Shown here piece after piece: positions 34,036 to 43,358 of a stretch of 64,000 nucleotides of DNA. Within the stretch, counting starts at the first letter, position 1. Each line of letters begins with the position of its first letter. The notes under the pieces are model-generated. The model did no database searches. It worked only from the letters and a program-made list of their open reading frames with translations, and was not told the DNA's origin. The stretch lies in NCBI RefSeq assembly GCF_007994075.1, contig NZ_VIWU01000001.1, forward strand, positions 310,001 through 374,000, read 5' to 3'. The stretch comes from Pseudonocardia hierapolitana. GTDB taxonomy: Bacteria > Actinomycetota > Actinomycetes > Mycobacteriales > Pseudonocardiaceae. Made by a program: the position numbers and the translations under genes.

Positions 34036-35081
34036 GGCGCCACTCCGAGAACGAGGCGGACACCCCGCACGCGCCCGGGGATGTCGGACGCGCCCGTGTA
34101 GTCACGGCCCATGACGATCGTCGCGCCGAGGACCAGGACCAGGCCGACCGCCGTGATCGAAGCGGCGTGCGGGACCGTGATCTGCAGCAGCGCCAGGGCA
34201 GCGGCCGCGCCGGTGAGCGCGACGGCGACCCGGCGAAGCATGCGGCACAGTTTCGCGAAGCGGTTCGTGAGCTCATCGAGCTCCGCGACCAGCTGCGACC
34301 GCTCGTCGTGCGGGTCGCGGCTCCCGAGCTCCTCTCGGACCGCGTCGGCGCCGATCGCCCAGCCGGCGAGGACCGCGGCGTCCTCGTCCTGGCCGAGTCG
34401 CGCCAGTACGCCGTCGATTCTGGCCCGGATGCGCTCGACGGCATCGATGTCGACGAGGTGCTGGAGGAGATCGAGGCCTCGTCGCACGGCACGCAGACCC
34501 CACCGGGTCAACCGCGCGCCGACGTCCAGCCGGAGGTCGGCGACGAGGTTGCGCAGTGACTCCGGAACGCATGCGACCAGCGGCTTCAGCGTTCGGTCCA
34601 GCACCGCCGTCGCGACGTCCGCGGCGGCGTCCGCCATCTCGTCGAGCGTCGCGTGTGCGGCTTCACGCACGCTCGGCGAGGTGCCGGTCGGCCCCGCGTC
34701 GAACCGATGGCGTGCCGCAGTCCCGCCATCCTCCAGCTCGATCGAGTCCGCCGTTACGTCCAGGTCGCGGACCGCCGCCTCGAGCCGGCCGACCCGCGAG
34801 GGCGACTCGACGGCCGCCTCCGCGGAGAGCAACGTCGTGCCGATGCCCAGCTGCGCGGCAGCGACGGCGAGCAGCTCCTCGTCGGTCGGCTCGGCAGCGT
34901 GCGCGTCGAACCTGCTCACCTGGTCCCCGGCCGTCCGACGCGCGCTGGCCTCCAGCCAGTCGACCGCAACATCGAGATCGTCAGCGCCCGACCGGATGCT
35001 CTGCAGCACGCTCCGCGCTGCGGCTCCGACCGTGCGGGCGTCGTCGACGGCCCTTGCTGCCTCGCCCATCAGCACCGACAT
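34032..35081 (-). CDS. Helical protein with two C-terminal membrane segments (cassette gene 1)
   Basis: 349 residues from ATG 35081, with GAGGAGGTG about nine bases upstream. The frame is open further upstream but lacks a start signal. The first 270 residues are Ala/Asp/Arg-rich helices without a domain I recognise. Near the end are two hydrophobic segments (VAVALTGAAAALALLQITV and AASITAVGLVLVLGATIVM) with a short polar turn, then a basic tail. It would be anchored by a hairpin with its bulk in the cytoplasm. It is the first gene of the four-gene unit, and its stop overlaps the peptidase start. It may recruit the peptidase pair to the membrane. That is inference. Confidence 0.75.
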   Translation of the reverse strand: MSVLMGEAARAVDDARTVGAAARSVLQSIRSGADDLDVAVDWLEASARRTAGDQVSRFDAHAAEPTDEELLAVAAAQLGIGTTLLSAEAAVESPSRVGRLEAAVRDLDVTADSIELEDGGTAARHRFDAGPTGTSPSVREAAHATLDEMADAAADVATAVLDRTLKPLVACVPESLRNLVADLRLDVGARLTRWGLRAVRRGLDLLQHLVDIDAVERIRARIDGVLARLGQDEDAAVLAGWAIGADAVREELGSRDPHDERSQLVAELDELTNRFAKLCRMLRRVAVALTGAAAALALLQITVPHAASITAVGLVLVLGATIVMGRDYTGASDIPGRVRGVRLVLGVAP

Positions 35082-35389
35082 GGCGGGCACCTCCTCGTCC
35101 TCGCTGCGGCCTCGCCGGTGAGCCGGCCCGGTCGCAGCGAAGCGGCAGTCCACCGCTCGCCTGCGGAGGGTTGACCCGAGGAGGCGCATCGCCGTACGCC
35201 AGATACATCCCAGGCATCGGCGAAGCTCGTCCGGTCCGACGTGGCCGCGGCGGGCGGGCAACCGGCGTCGTCAGGGCGAGCCGAACAGCGCTGAGTGCCA
35301 TCTCCGCCTCTCGGGCGGGGTGCTGTCCGATCGCGGCCCGCTGCCGGTGGTCGAACGTGTGCCCTGACGGTCTCGGCCGGGGCGCTCCG
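35082..35389. other. Intergenic gap upstream of the four-gene cassette
   Basis: 308 bases between the M16 peptidase gene's stop and the first cassette gene. It must hold the cassette promoter, but no box is convincing by eye. I see no gene or RNA. Confidence 0.45.
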
Positions 35390-36727
35390 TTACTCGAGCG
35401 CCCGGAGCGATGCCGGCAGCTCGGCCTCCTCGGCGTAAGGACCGACGACCGCGGCCGTCAACGGCGCGGCGAGCAGCTCCGCCGCCAGCGCGGCCACGTC
35501 GTCGATCGTGACGGCGCTGATGCGGTCGAGGCTCTCGGTGATCGTGCGCTGGCGGCCGTGGTCGAGCTCGGACCGCCCGATCCGGTTCATCCGGGACGGG
35601 GTGTCTTCCAGCCCCAGCACGAGGCCGCCGCGCAGGTTGCCCTGGGCGCGGACGAGCTCGGCGGGGGTGAGGCCGTCGGCGGCCACCTCGGCGAGGACGG
35701 CCCGCACGACCGTCGCGACCTCGTCGACGCGCTCGGGAGCGCACCCGGCGTACACCGAGAAGCTCCCCGCGTCGGCGTAGGCCGAGAGCGCCGAGTAGAC
35801 CGAGTACGCGAGCCCGCGCTGCTCGCGAACCTGCTGGAAGAGCCGGGAGCTCGGCCCGCCGCCCAGAGCCGTGTTGAGCACGGTGAGCGCGGAGCGGCGC
35901 GGGTCGTGGCGCGAGAGGCCGGGCACGCCGAGCATGAGGTGCACCTGCTCGGTGTCGTCGGGCCGCAGCACGAGGCGTGGACCGGCCGCCAGCTGCGCGG
36001 GTGCCGGGTGGCGCGGGGGCACCGGCACGGCGTCCCCGGCCCGCGCGGACGCGGCGGCCAGCGCGCTCGACACGAGCTCGACGACCTCGGCGTGCACCAG
36101 GTTGCCTGCCGCGGCCACCACCATCCGCGGCGTGGTGTACTCACCGCTCCAGAACTCGTGCAGCGTGTCGCGGCTCATCCGCCGGATCGAGTACTCGGAG
36201 CCGATCACCGGCCGCCCCAGCGGGTGGTCGCCGAACAGCGCCTCGTCGAACAGCTCCCCGAGCAGGTCCTCGGGGTCGTCGTCGCGCATGGCGATCTCCT
36301 CGAGCACCACCCCGCGCTCGATCTCGACGTCCGGCGGCGCCAGGGTGGCGTCGGTGACGACGTCGGCGAGCACGTCCACCGCGAGCGCCAGGTCGGTGTC
36401 GAGCACGTGCGCGTAGTAGCAGGTGTGCTCCTTGGCGGTGAACGCGTTCAGGTCACCACCGACCGCGTCGAACTGCTCCGCGATCTCCACTGCGGTGCGC
36501 CGATGGGTGCCCTTGAACAGCAGGTGCTCGAGGTAGTGGGCGGCTCCTGCCTGCAGCGGCGACTCGTCGCGCGAACCGATGCCGATCCAGATCCCGAGCG
36601 AGACCGAGCGCACGCCCGGCACCGACTCGGTGACGACGCGCAGTCCACCGGGCAGTTCGGTACGCAGAACGCCGCCGGGGGCGGGAGCGACCGCCCCCGC
36701 CCCCGGCGTCACCAGGACATCCGTCAC
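35390..36727 (-). CDS. M16-family (pitrilysin/mitochondrial-processing-like) zinc peptidase
   Basis: 445 residues from GTG 36727. It has the inverted zinc motif HYLEH, followed by FDAVGGDLNAFTAKEHTCYY, and the downstream Glu region ERGVVLEEIAMRDDDPED that supplies the third ligand. The second half is the M16 C-terminal domain (GLAYSVYSALSAYADAGSF). It is a standard neighbour of pnp in actinobacteria. The GTG overlaps the TGA of a 26-codon micro-ORF that in turn overlaps the pnp stop, so three frames are chained. Confidence 0.92.
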   Translation of the reverse strand: MTDVLVTPGAGAVAPAPGGVLRTELPGGLRVVTESVPGVRSVSLGIWIGIGSRDESPLQAGAAHYLEHLLFKGTHRRTAVEIAEQFDAVGGDLNAFTAKEHTCYYAHVLDTDLALAVDVLADVVTDATLAPPDVEIERGVVLEEIAMRDDDPEDLLGELFDEALFGDHPLGRPVIGSEYSIRRMSRDTLHEFWSGEYTTPRMVVAAAGNLVHAEVVELVSSALAAASARAGDAVPVPPRHPAPAQLAAGPRLVLRPDDTEQVHLMLGVPGLSRHDPRRSALTVLNTALGGGPSSRLFQQVREQRGLAYSVYSALSAYADAGSFSVYAGCAPERVDEVATVVRAVLAEVAADGLTPAELVRAQGNLRGGLVLGLEDTPSRMNRIGRSELDHGRQRTITESLDRISAVTIDDVAALAAELLAAPLTAAVVGPYAEEAELPASLRALE

Positions 36728-36804
36728 GCCGAATCCTCGCTGACGCTCGTCATCGGCGTGACTTCGTCGCTGTGCCCATTGGTCGACCTCGCAAGCTCGG
36801 TCAA
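36724..36804 (-). CDS. 26-codon micro-ORF bridging pnp and the M16 peptidase gene (bridge micro-ORF 2)
   Basis: TTG 36804 to TGA 36724, 26 codons, beginning [12 protein letters not shown] and ending TSVSEDSA. The TTG overlaps the pnp stop (TTGA) and the TGA overlaps the peptidase start (GTGA). GCGAGGA near the end serves as ribosome binding site for the peptidase gene. It aligns without gaps to the micro-ORFs at 15097-15177 and 61279-61359. It is either a translated coupler or an open short repeat. A TTG start is weak, so expression is uncertain. Confidence 0.45.
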   Translation of the reverse strand: MTELARSTNGHSDEVTPMTSVSEDSA

Positions 36805-39089
36805 CTCGGCGAAACCGCCTCTGCCTCGTCGTTCTCGGCAGCGCCGCTCTCCGCCGCAGCGCCGTTCTCCGCAGCGCCGCCGGCGTCGGGCGCCTGCGCG
36901 GTGCCGTTGGCCGACTCCTCGCTGACCGGGATCAGGCTGATCTTGCCGCGGTTGTCGATGTCGGTGACCTCGACGCGGATCTTGTCGCCGACCTTGACGA
37001 CGTCCTCCACCTTGCCGACCCGCTTGCCCTGCCCGAGCTTCGAGATGTGGACGAGGCCGTCCTTGCCGGGCACCAGCGAGACGAAGGCACCGAACGCCGC
37101 GGTCTTGACGACCGTGCCGAGGAACCGCTCGCCGACCTTGGGCAGCTGCGGGTTGGCGATGGCGTTGATCATGCCGATCGCCTGCTCGGCGGACGGGCCG
37201 TCGGCCGCGCCCACGTAGATCGTGCCGTCGTCCTCGATGGAGATGTCGGCACCGGTCTGCTCGGTGATCGAGTTGATCATCTTGCCCTTCGGGCCGATGA
37301 CCTCGCCGATCTTGTCGACCGGCACCTTGATAGCCGTGACGCGCGGGGCGAACTGGCTCATCTCGTCGGGCCGGTCGATCGCCTCGCCGATGACCTCGAG
37401 GATCGTCAGGCGGGCGTCCTTGGCCTGGTTCAGCGCGGCGGCCAGCACCTCGGACGGGATGCCGTCGAGCTTGGTGTCCAGCTGCAGCGCCGTGACGAAC
37501 TCGGACGTGCCTGCGACCTTGAAGTCCATGTCGCCGAAGGCGTCCTCGGCACCGAGGATGTCGGTGAGGGCGACGTAGCGGGTCTGGCCCTCCACCTCGT
37601 CGCTCACCAGGCCCATCGCGATGCCCGCGACCGGCGCCTTGAGCGGCACACCGGCGTTGAGCAGCGACATCGTGGACGCGCAGACCGAGCCCATCGACGT
37701 GGAGCCGTTGGACCCGAGCGCCTCCGACACCTGCCGGATGGCGTACGGGAACTCCTCGCGGGTGGGCAGCACCGGCAGCAGCGCCCGCTCGGCGAGCGCG
37801 CCGTGGCCGATCTCGCGGCGCTTGGGCGAGCCCACGCGGCCGGTCTCACCGGTCGAGTAGGGCGGGAAGTTGTAGTGGTGCAGGTAGCGCTTGTGCGTCT
37901 CCGGCCCGAGCGAGTCGATCTGCTGCTCCATGCGCAGCATGTTCAGCGTGGTGACGCCCATGATCTGGGTCTCGCCGCGCTCGAACAGCGCCGAGCCGTG
38001 GGCCCGCGGCACGACCTCGACCTCGGCCGACAGCGGCCGGATGTCGGTGATGCCGCGCCCGTCGATGCGGATCTGGTCGCGCAGGATGCGCTGGCGCACG
38101 AGCTTCTTGTTGAGCGACCGGAACGCGGCGCCCAGCTCCTTCTCGCGGCCCTCGAACTTCTCACCCAGCGAGCCGAGCACCTGGAGCTTGACCTCGTCGA
38201 GCTTGGCCTCGCGCTCCTGCTTGCCCGCGATGGTGAGCGCGGCGGCGAGGTCGTCGCTCGCGGCCGCCTCGACGGCCTCGTAGGCGTCGGGCTGGTACGC
38301 GGGGTAGGTCGGGAAGTTGCCGGTGGGCTTCGCCGCGACGTCGGCCAGCTGCTGCTGGGCGATGCACAGGCTGCGGATGAACGGCTTCGCCGCCTCCAGC
38401 CCGGCCGCCACGACGTCCTCGGTGGGTGCCTGCGCGCCGCCGGCGACCAGCTCGACGGTCTCGGTGGTGGCCTCGGCCTCCACCATCATGATCGCGACAT
38501 CGTCGCCGACGACCCGGCCCGCGACGACCATGTCGAACACGGCCCGCTGCAGGTCCTCGTACTGCGGGAACGCCACCCACTGCCCGTCGATCAGAGCGAC
38601 GCGCACGCCGCCGATCGGGCCGCTGAACGGCAGGCCCGCCAGCTGGGTGGACGCCGACGCTGCGTTGATGGCCAGCGCGTCGTAGGGGTCCTGCGGGTCG
38701 AGCGACATGACCGTGACGACGATCTGGATCTCGTTGCGCAGGCCGTCGACGAACGACGGGCGCAGCGGCCGGTCGATCAGCCGACAGGTGAGGATCGCGT
38801 CGGTGCCCGGACGGCCCTCCCGGCGGAAGAACGAGCCGGGGATGCGGCCGACGGCGTACATCCGCTCCTCGACGTCCACCGTGAGCGGGAAGAAGTCGAA
38901 GTGCTCCTTGGGCTGCTTGGACGCCGTGGTGGCGGACAGCAGCATGGTCTCGTCGTCGAGGTAGGCGACGACGGATCCGGCGGCCTGGCGCGCGAGGCGC
39001 CCGGTCTCGAACCGGACGGTGCGGGTGCCGAAGCTCCCGTTGTCGATGACGGCACTCGTCTCGTGCACGTCGTCCATGGGGTCGGTCAT
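36801..39089 (-). CDS. pnp: Polyribonucleotide nucleotidyltransferase (PNPase/GPSI)
   Basis: 762 residues from ATG 39089, with AAGGA six bases upstream. Two RNase PH domains flank an all-helical domain. The second has catalytic aspartates in [14 protein letters not shown] domain ([20 protein letters not shown]) and an S1 domain ([27 protein letters not shown]) follow, then an Ala/Glu-rich tail. It degrades RNA 3' to 5' by phosphorolysis and can add 3' tails. It lies downstream of rpsO with a strong hairpin between, as in Streptomyces and E. coli. Confidence 0.97.
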   Translation of the reverse strand: MTDPMDDVHETSAVIDNGSFGTRTVRFETGRLARQAAGSVVAYLDDETMLLSATTASKQPKEHFDFFPLTVDVEERMYAVGRIPGSFFRREGRPGTDAILTCRLIDRPLRPSFVDGLRNEIQIVVTVMSLDPQDPYDALAINAASASTQLAGLPFSGPIGGVRVALIDGQWVAFPQYEDLQRAVFDMVVAGRVVGDDVAIMMVEAEATTETVELVAGGAQAPTEDVVAAGLEAAKPFIRSLCIAQQQLADVAAKPTGNFPTYPAYQPDAYEAVEAAASDDLAAALTIAGKQEREAKLDEVKLQVLGSLGEKFEGREKELGAAFRSLNKKLVRQRILRDQIRIDGRGITDIRPLSAEVEVVPRAHGSALFERGETQIMGVTTLNMLRMEQQIDSLGPETHKRYLHHYNFPPYSTGETGRVGSPKRREIGHGALAERALLPVLPTREEFPYAIRQVSEALGSNGSTSMGSVCASTMSLLNAGVPLKAPVAGIAMGLVSDEVEGQTRYVALTDILGAEDAFGDMDFKVAGTSEFVTALQLDTKLDGIPSEVLAAALNQAKDARLTILEVIGEAIDRPDEMSQFAPRVTAIKVPVDKIGEVIGPKGKMINSITEQTGADISIEDDGTIYVGAADGPSAEQAIGMINAIANPQLPKVGERFLGTVVKTAAFGAFVSLVPGKDGLVHISKLGQGKRVGKVEDVVKVGDKIRVEVTDIDNRGKISLIPVSEESANGTAQAPDAGGAAENGAAAESGAAENDEAEAVSPS

Positions 39090-39130
39090 GTGGTCCTTCT
39101 CTTCGAGACGTCCCCACGCCGCACCGGCTG

Positions 39131-39199
39131 ATCCTCGGCCTGGCCGGTCTTCGATCGAAGCCCCCGGGACTCGTGTCCCGGGAGCCACTACCGAGGACC
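39131..39199 (-). promoter_or_regulatory. rpsO-pnp intergenic hairpin structure
   Basis: A perfect 12-bp palindrome CTTCGATCGAAG (39149-39160) stands next to an 8-bp stem CCCGGGAC-TCGT-GTCCCGGG (39163-39182). Both are enclosed by CCTCGG and CCGAGG outer arms. In E. coli and Streptomyces the rpsO-pnp spacer forms a stem-loop cut by RNase III that limits pnp expression. A similar role, or partial termination after rpsO, is likely here. Confidence 0.6.
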
Positions 39200-39289
39200 G
39201 GCGGATCGTCTGCGGCGAGGCGTGGCGTCGTGGAGTTGTCGAAATGTGTGCCGGCCCGGACCGAGGAGCTGGTCCGGGCCGGCGGGGTG

Positions 39290-39559
39290 TCAGCGGCGGA
39301 GGCCGAGACGCTCGATCAGCGACCGGTAGCGCGCGACGTCGACCGAAGCGAGGTACTTCAGCAGCCTGCGGCGACGGCCCACCAGCAGCAGCAGGCCGCG
39401 GCGGGAGTGGTGGTCGTGCTTGTGCTGCTTCAGGTGCTCGGTGAGGTCGCTGATCCGCTTGGTGAGCAGCGCGACCTGCGCCTCGGGCGAACCGGTGTCG
39501 CCCTCGTGGACACCGTAGGTGTCCAGGATGCTCTTCTTCTGTGCGGCGTCGAGTGCCAC
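39290..39559 (-). CDS. rpsO: 30S ribosomal protein S15
   Basis: 89 residues, the exact family length, from GTG 39559 with GGAAGAGG upstream. Conserved S15 features are [40 protein letters not shown] and [19 protein letters not shown]. It binds the 16S rRNA central domain. It lies upstream of pnp with a structured spacer. Confidence 0.98.
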   Translation of the reverse strand: MALDAAQKKSILDTYGVHEGDTGSPEAQVALLTKRISDLTEHLKQHKHDHHSRRGLLLLVGRRRRLLKYLASVDVARYRSLIERLGLRR

Positions 39560-39664
39560 GTGGTGCCTCTTCCTTCGTGATGTGCCGTGAGGCCCGCATC
39601 CCCTGCGACGGGGGCGGAAGACGGTGCACGGCCGCCACGGACTGCAGCCGGACCCGGTACGCCA

Positions 39665-39673
39665 CGTTACCAG
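39665..39673 (-). promoter_or_regulatory. Candidate extended -10 promoter element for rpsO
   Basis: On the minus strand TGGTAACGT fits the extended -10 consensus TGnTAnnnT, 106 bases before the rpsO start. A CTGACA lies upstream at a less suitable distance. The gap between the XRE gene's stop and rpsO is the natural place for the ribosomal-protein promoter. Confidence 0.4.
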
Positions 39674-39692
39674 GCACGATGCCCAGCAGGTG

Positions 39693-40232
39693 TCAGGCCC
39701 CTGGGCGACTCGCCGCCTGCCTCAGTACCTCGGCGAGCTCCGGGAAGGTGGGGCCGAGCGCGGCCGCAGCGGCGGCCAGGCGCGCGGGGTCGGACACGCC
39801 CCGCAGCACCGCGGCCGCCGTGCCGTCGATGACGGTCCGCTGCACGGGGTGACCGACCGTGCGCGGCCCGTTCCTGCGCGGCCCGCTCGGCCGCTGCCCG
39901 TTCCAGTGCCAGCGGGCCTCGGCGATCTCGGCGAGCAGCGCGTCGACGGCTCGACGGTCGGCGGGGGTGCGCAACGCGTGGCAGCGCTGGTCGAGCAGCA
40001 GCATCCGGGCGAGCACCGCGGGATCGCCGATCTTCACCCGGCGCGCGCTCACCAGCTGGCTGAGCATCGCCGGGCTCATGCCGAGCGTGCGCGCGAGCCG
40101 GGCCTGGGAGATGCCGAGTGCGCCGGTGAGGCGGCGGACCCGCTCACCGAGCGGCGCCCCGTAGAGCTCCCGCTGCCGTTGCTGGTTCTCGATGAGCCAG
40201 GAGCTCGTCGCGTCCCCGCCCGTGTCGGCCAT
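39693..40232 (-). CDS. XRE-type helix-turn-helix DNA-binding protein
   Basis: 179 residues. Residues 25-80 are a Cro/C1-type helix-turn-helix ([20 protein letters not shown], then [20 protein letters not shown]). The C-terminal 100 residues are helical without a known ligand domain. Homologues sit between ribF and rpsO in related actinobacteria, so it is part of the conserved block. Target genes are unknown. Confidence 0.85.
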   Translation of the reverse strand: MADTGGDATSSWLIENQQRQRELYGAPLGERVRRLTGALGISQARLARTLGMSPAMLSQLVSARRVKIGDPAVLARMLLLDQRCHALRTPADRRAVDALLAEIAEARWHWNGQRPSGPRRNGPRTVGHPVQRTVIDGTAAAVLRGVSDPARLAAAAAALGPTFPELAEVLRQAASRPGA

Positions 40233-40313
40233 GCCCAGGATGCTCGCAAATCCCCCGGCACGTCCGTGGGCGAACGGGGAAACAGGTGCCGGTGTTCGCT
40301 GCGCGAGCGCCGC

Positions 40314-41237
40314 TCAGCCGAGCAGCTCGCGGGTGCGCGCCACGTCCCGGTGCATCTGCTCGACGAGCGCGGCCACGTCGGCGTACCGCTCCTGTCCGCG
40401 CAGCCGGTGCACGAAGTCGAGCGCCACCTCGAAGCCGTAGAAGTCCTCGTCCACGTCGAGCACGTACGCCTCGACGGTGCGCACCTTCCCGGAGAACGTG
40501 GGGTTGGTGCCCACCGAGATCGCGGCCGGGAGCGCCCGGTCCTTGATCTCGAAGAGGCCCGCGTACACGCCGTCGGCGGGCAGGGCGGTGAACGGGGCGG
40601 TGGCCAGGTTCGCCGTGGGGAAGCCCAGGTCGCGGCCGCGCCGGTCGCCGTGCACCACCACGCCCTCCACCCGGTGCGGCCTGCCGAGCGCGGCCGCGGC
40701 CGCCTCGACGTCGCCCGCGTCGATGCAGGCGCGGATGTAGGTGGAGGAGAAGGTGATGCCGTCGTCGGTGATCAGCTCGAGGCCCTCGACACCGAAGCCG
40801 AACCGCTGGCCGAGCTGCGTCAGGAGGGCCACGTCACCTGCCGCCCGGTGGCCGAACGTGAAGTTGCGCCCGACCACGACGGCGGCGGCGTGCAGCCGCT
40901 CCACGAGCACCTCGTGCGCGAACTCCGCGGGCGCGGTCCGGGCCAGCTCCGGGGTGAACGGGAGGACGCAGAACGCGTCGATGCCGAGCGCTGCCACCAG
41001 GTCCGCCCGCCGCGGCAGGGTGGTGAGCCGGGCGGGATGGCTGCCTGGGCGCACGACCTCCGCCGGGTGCGGGTCGAACGTCACCAGCACCGCGGGGAGC
41101 CCGCGCTCCCTTGCCCGCTCGACGGCACGGCCGATGAGCTGCTGGTGCCCGCGGTGCACCCCGTCGAACACGCCGACGGTGACGACGCTGCGCCCCCAGC
41201 CGGTCGGCACGGCCTCCAGCCCCCGCCAGCGCTGCAC
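40314..41237 (-). CDS. ribF: Bifunctional riboflavin kinase / FMN adenylyltransferase
   Basis: 307 residues from GTG 41237. The N-terminal FAD synthetase domain has the nucleotidyltransferase HxGH-type motif (VGVFDGVHRGHQQLIG) and SSTYIRACIDAGDVEAA. The C-terminal riboflavin kinase domain has the GDRRGRDLGFPTANL motif with the Mg/ATP-binding PTAN. It makes FMN and then FAD in the cytoplasm. FAD is the cofactor of the ThyX encoded 20 kb away. In the usual order it follows truB, but here 2.4 kb with repeats and an IS110 element separate them. Confidence 0.96.
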   Translation of the reverse strand: MQRWRGLEAVPTGWGRSVVTVGVFDGVHRGHQQLIGRAVERARERGLPAVLVTFDPHPAEVVRPGSHPARLTTLPRRADLVAALGIDAFCVLPFTPELARTAPAEFAHEVLVERLHAAAVVVGRNFTFGHRAAGDVALLTQLGQRFGFGVEGLELITDDGITFSSTYIRACIDAGDVEAAAAALGRPHRVEGVVVHGDRRGRDLGFPTANLATAPFTALPADGVYAGLFEIKDRALPAAISVGTNPTFSGKVRTVEAYVLDVDEDFYGFEVALDFVHRLRGQERYADVAALVEQMHRDVARTRELLG

Positions 41238-41814
41238 GGGGTGAGCCTACGGAACCGCCGAGGCCCACCCGCGAGAGGCCACCCCGACACCCACAGCACG
41301 GTCCGTGCTCGCTCACGTCTGATCGACCTGCCGCTCCCCCGACCGGCCCTGCAGTCGGAGCACGGCCTCCACGAGCCCGTGCATGCCACCGCTGCGCCGG
41401 CCCGACCGGCCGAGAGCTGCCGCCCGACGGGTTGAGCGGCCGGACCGTCGCGGGCCGGTCGCCCGCGCAGGAAGGCGTGCGGGTCGGGCACGCAGCTGAA
41501 ATCGGCCTGTGAGCATCCACCTGCTGCTTCGGGCGGCTCACGGGTCCTGACCTGCTGGACGCGAGTTGGTGGGATTGGCGCGATTCTCGACGGCCCTCGC
41601 GTTAACCGGTCGGAGATCCACGACTCTCGGCCGCTGTCGCCATCCTGGGATCGACCACCGGGACTCGAGTGGGCGCGACGCGCGTTGCGCCGATGCGGTG
41701 GGGGGTGGCCGGGTTGGAGAACACCGATCCCGTGGGCGCTCTGCGAGATGCTCGCCCCGGCCTCCCGGACCTGGGTGCGAGCCCGTCCCGCTGGTAGCGG
41801 GGCAACTGTCCCGT

Positions 41815-41955
41815 GGTCACCCTGCCAGGGATGATCCGGACCACCGGATAGTTGCGTAGGCACCCGGCGGAGACGGGCTCGTCGTGAACCGCCGTGCCCT
41901 CCGGTCGGGGACGGCCGCCCACGCAACCACGGGGTTCGGTAGTTCTCCCCAACCC
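41815..41955 (+). repeat. Dispersed intergenic repeat, copy B
   Basis: Same block order as copy A: GACCACCGGATAGTTGCGTA, GGCACCCGGCGGAGACGG, GTGAACCGCCGTGCCCTC, GGTCGGGGACGGCCGCCC, ACGCAACCACGG and GGTTCGGTAGT before CCCAACC. Copies A and B share long runs, notably GGATAGTTGCGTAGGCACC. It is followed about 95 bases later by the block GGGAACGGCGCGCCCA also present beside copies C and D. Confidence 0.75.
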
Positions 41956-42075
41956 GGCCACGGCGGCGCGTGCGCGGCGAGGCGAACGGGGCGGGCTGCA
42001 CGGGCAGCCGGGAGCGGTGCGCGACCAGCGTCCGGCGCGGGGTGTCGGGAACGGCGCGCCCAAGCCGCGCATCCC

Positions 42076-42139
42076 ATGATCAGGTCGACACCACGGGGGT
42101 CGGATCGAGATCGAACACCCGTGGTGTCGACATGATCAT
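42076..42139. repeat. Long inverted repeat (22-bp arms, 20-bp spacer)
   Basis: The left arm (42076-42097) begins ATGATCAGGTCGACACC and the right arm (42118-42139) is its complement with one mismatch (21 of 22). The spacer contains GGATCGAGATCGA. It lies about 65 bases from the probable IS110 end. IS110 elements of some subgroups favour palindromic targets, but this one is intact, so a terminator or binding site is equally possible. Confidence 0.8.
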
Positions 42140-42223
42140 GCACACACCCGCGTGATCGTTCCGAAGTGCGGCTCAGGGCCCTCGCCGGGGCGTTCCACCC
42201 AAACTCGGACGCTTCTATATCTG

Positions 42224-43358
42224 TCAAGCGGCTGAGGACGCGTTGCTGCTTGTGGTCGTGATGGTCGCGGTGAGGAAGCGGTAGAGCTCGCGCGCGATGT
42301 AGCGCTTGAGGCAGCGTCGGATCTCTCGGGTGGTCTTCCCTTCGGCGGTGCGGCGGGCGAGGTAGGCCTTGGTCGTGGGGCAGCTGCGCATGCGGACCAT
42401 CGCGATGGTGTGCAGTGCGCTGTTGAGGGCGCGGTCACCGCCGCGGTTGAGCCGGTGCCGCTTGATGTGGCCGCTGCTGGCCTCGAGCGGGCTGGCGCCG
42501 GCGAGCGCGGCGAAGGCGCCCTCGTTGCGGCAGCGCCCGGGGTGGGAGAAGCTGATGATCGCTTGGGCGGCGCTGATCGGGCCGATGCCGCGGCGGTCGG
42601 TCAGCCCGGGAGCGAGGTCGTCCACGATGCGCTGGAGTTCGCGGCTGTTGGCCCGTAGTGCGCGGTGAGACCCTCGCAGTGCGAGAGCGAGGCGCCGGAT
42701 CTCGGCCTGGCGCACGACCTGCTCGCGGCTGGCATCGCGGGCCGGACGGTGGCGGGCCAGCGCAGCGAGCCTGGTGTCGGTGAGCGTGCCACGGGCGAAG
42801 TCACGGGCGAAGTCACGGTCGCGGTCGTCGCCGCCCAGCAGCAGTGCGCGTAGCCGGTTGGTCTGAGCGGTCGAGCTGTCGGTGAGCTCGTGGCGGGCGT
42901 CCATCAGGATCCGGCGTCCATCAGGATCCGGCGTCCATCAGGATCCGGAGCGCTTCGCGGTCACCATCGGCGCGCGGGCTCGGGAGCTGGTCGGCGTCAA
43001 GCCGCAGCGCGGTGAGCACGGCCAGGTGCGCGTCGATCGCGTCGGACTTTCCCCGACCGCGACGGGACTTGCGGTTGGGCTGCTCGCACTCGATCACCAT
43101 CACACCGGCACCGCTGACTGCGCGCGCTAGTCCGATGCCGTAGCTGCGGGTGCCCTCGATCGCGACGGCGACCCGCGACCCGGGAGCGTGATCGCCGATC
43201 CAGGCCAGCAGCTCGGCGTAGCCGCGGGAGTCATTGCTGACCTGGCAGGTCGCGATCGGGGCTCCGGTCGGGAGGGCGATTTCTGCGTCGTGGGTGTCGT
43301 CGTGGGTGTCACGGTGGGTGTCGACACCGACGACGGCGTCGACACGTTCTGCCAACAT
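42224..43358 (-). pseudogene. IS110-family transposase, frameshifted by a 17-bp triplication
   Basis: The N-terminal frame starts at ATG 43358 (LAERVDAVVGVDTHRDTHDD, the first catalytic Asp of the RuvC-like DEDD domain, then VAIEGTRSYGIGLARA and GKSDAIDAHLAV). It ends shortly after EALRILMDAGS. The C-terminal frame resumes at MDARHELTDSSTAQTN and contains the transposase-20 domain (LTDRRGIGPISAAQAIISF, AFAALAGASPLEASSG with the conserved Ser region). The junction is three tandem copies of a 17-bp unit (42897-42947). Removing two copies (34 bases) restores EALRILMDARHELT. Other small tandem expansions (DFAR twice, DTHx three times) occur in frame. Confidence 0.88.
42897..42947 (-). repeat. Three tandem 17-bp repeats in the transposase gene
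   Basis: The plus-strand unit GCGTCCATCAGGATCCG occurs three times without mismatch. One copy fits the family reading frame. Two extra copies add 34 bases and shift the frame by one. Confidence 0.97.

Larger units (their letters stand above)
41238..42204. other. Gene-free gap with repeat copy B and a long inverted repeat
   Basis: About 970 bases between ribF and the IS110 end. It contains repeat copy B (41815-41955), a second shared block GGGAACGGCGCGCCCA at about 42049, and the 22-bp inverted repeat at 42076-42139. I see no believable gene in the remaining 570 bases at the left. Confidence 0.55.

Noticed and set aside
42224..43358. Programmed ribosomal frameshift in the transposase
   Set aside because: IS110 transposases are normally made from one frame. 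Here a 34-base tandem duplication explains the break and there is no slippery heptamer at the junction.
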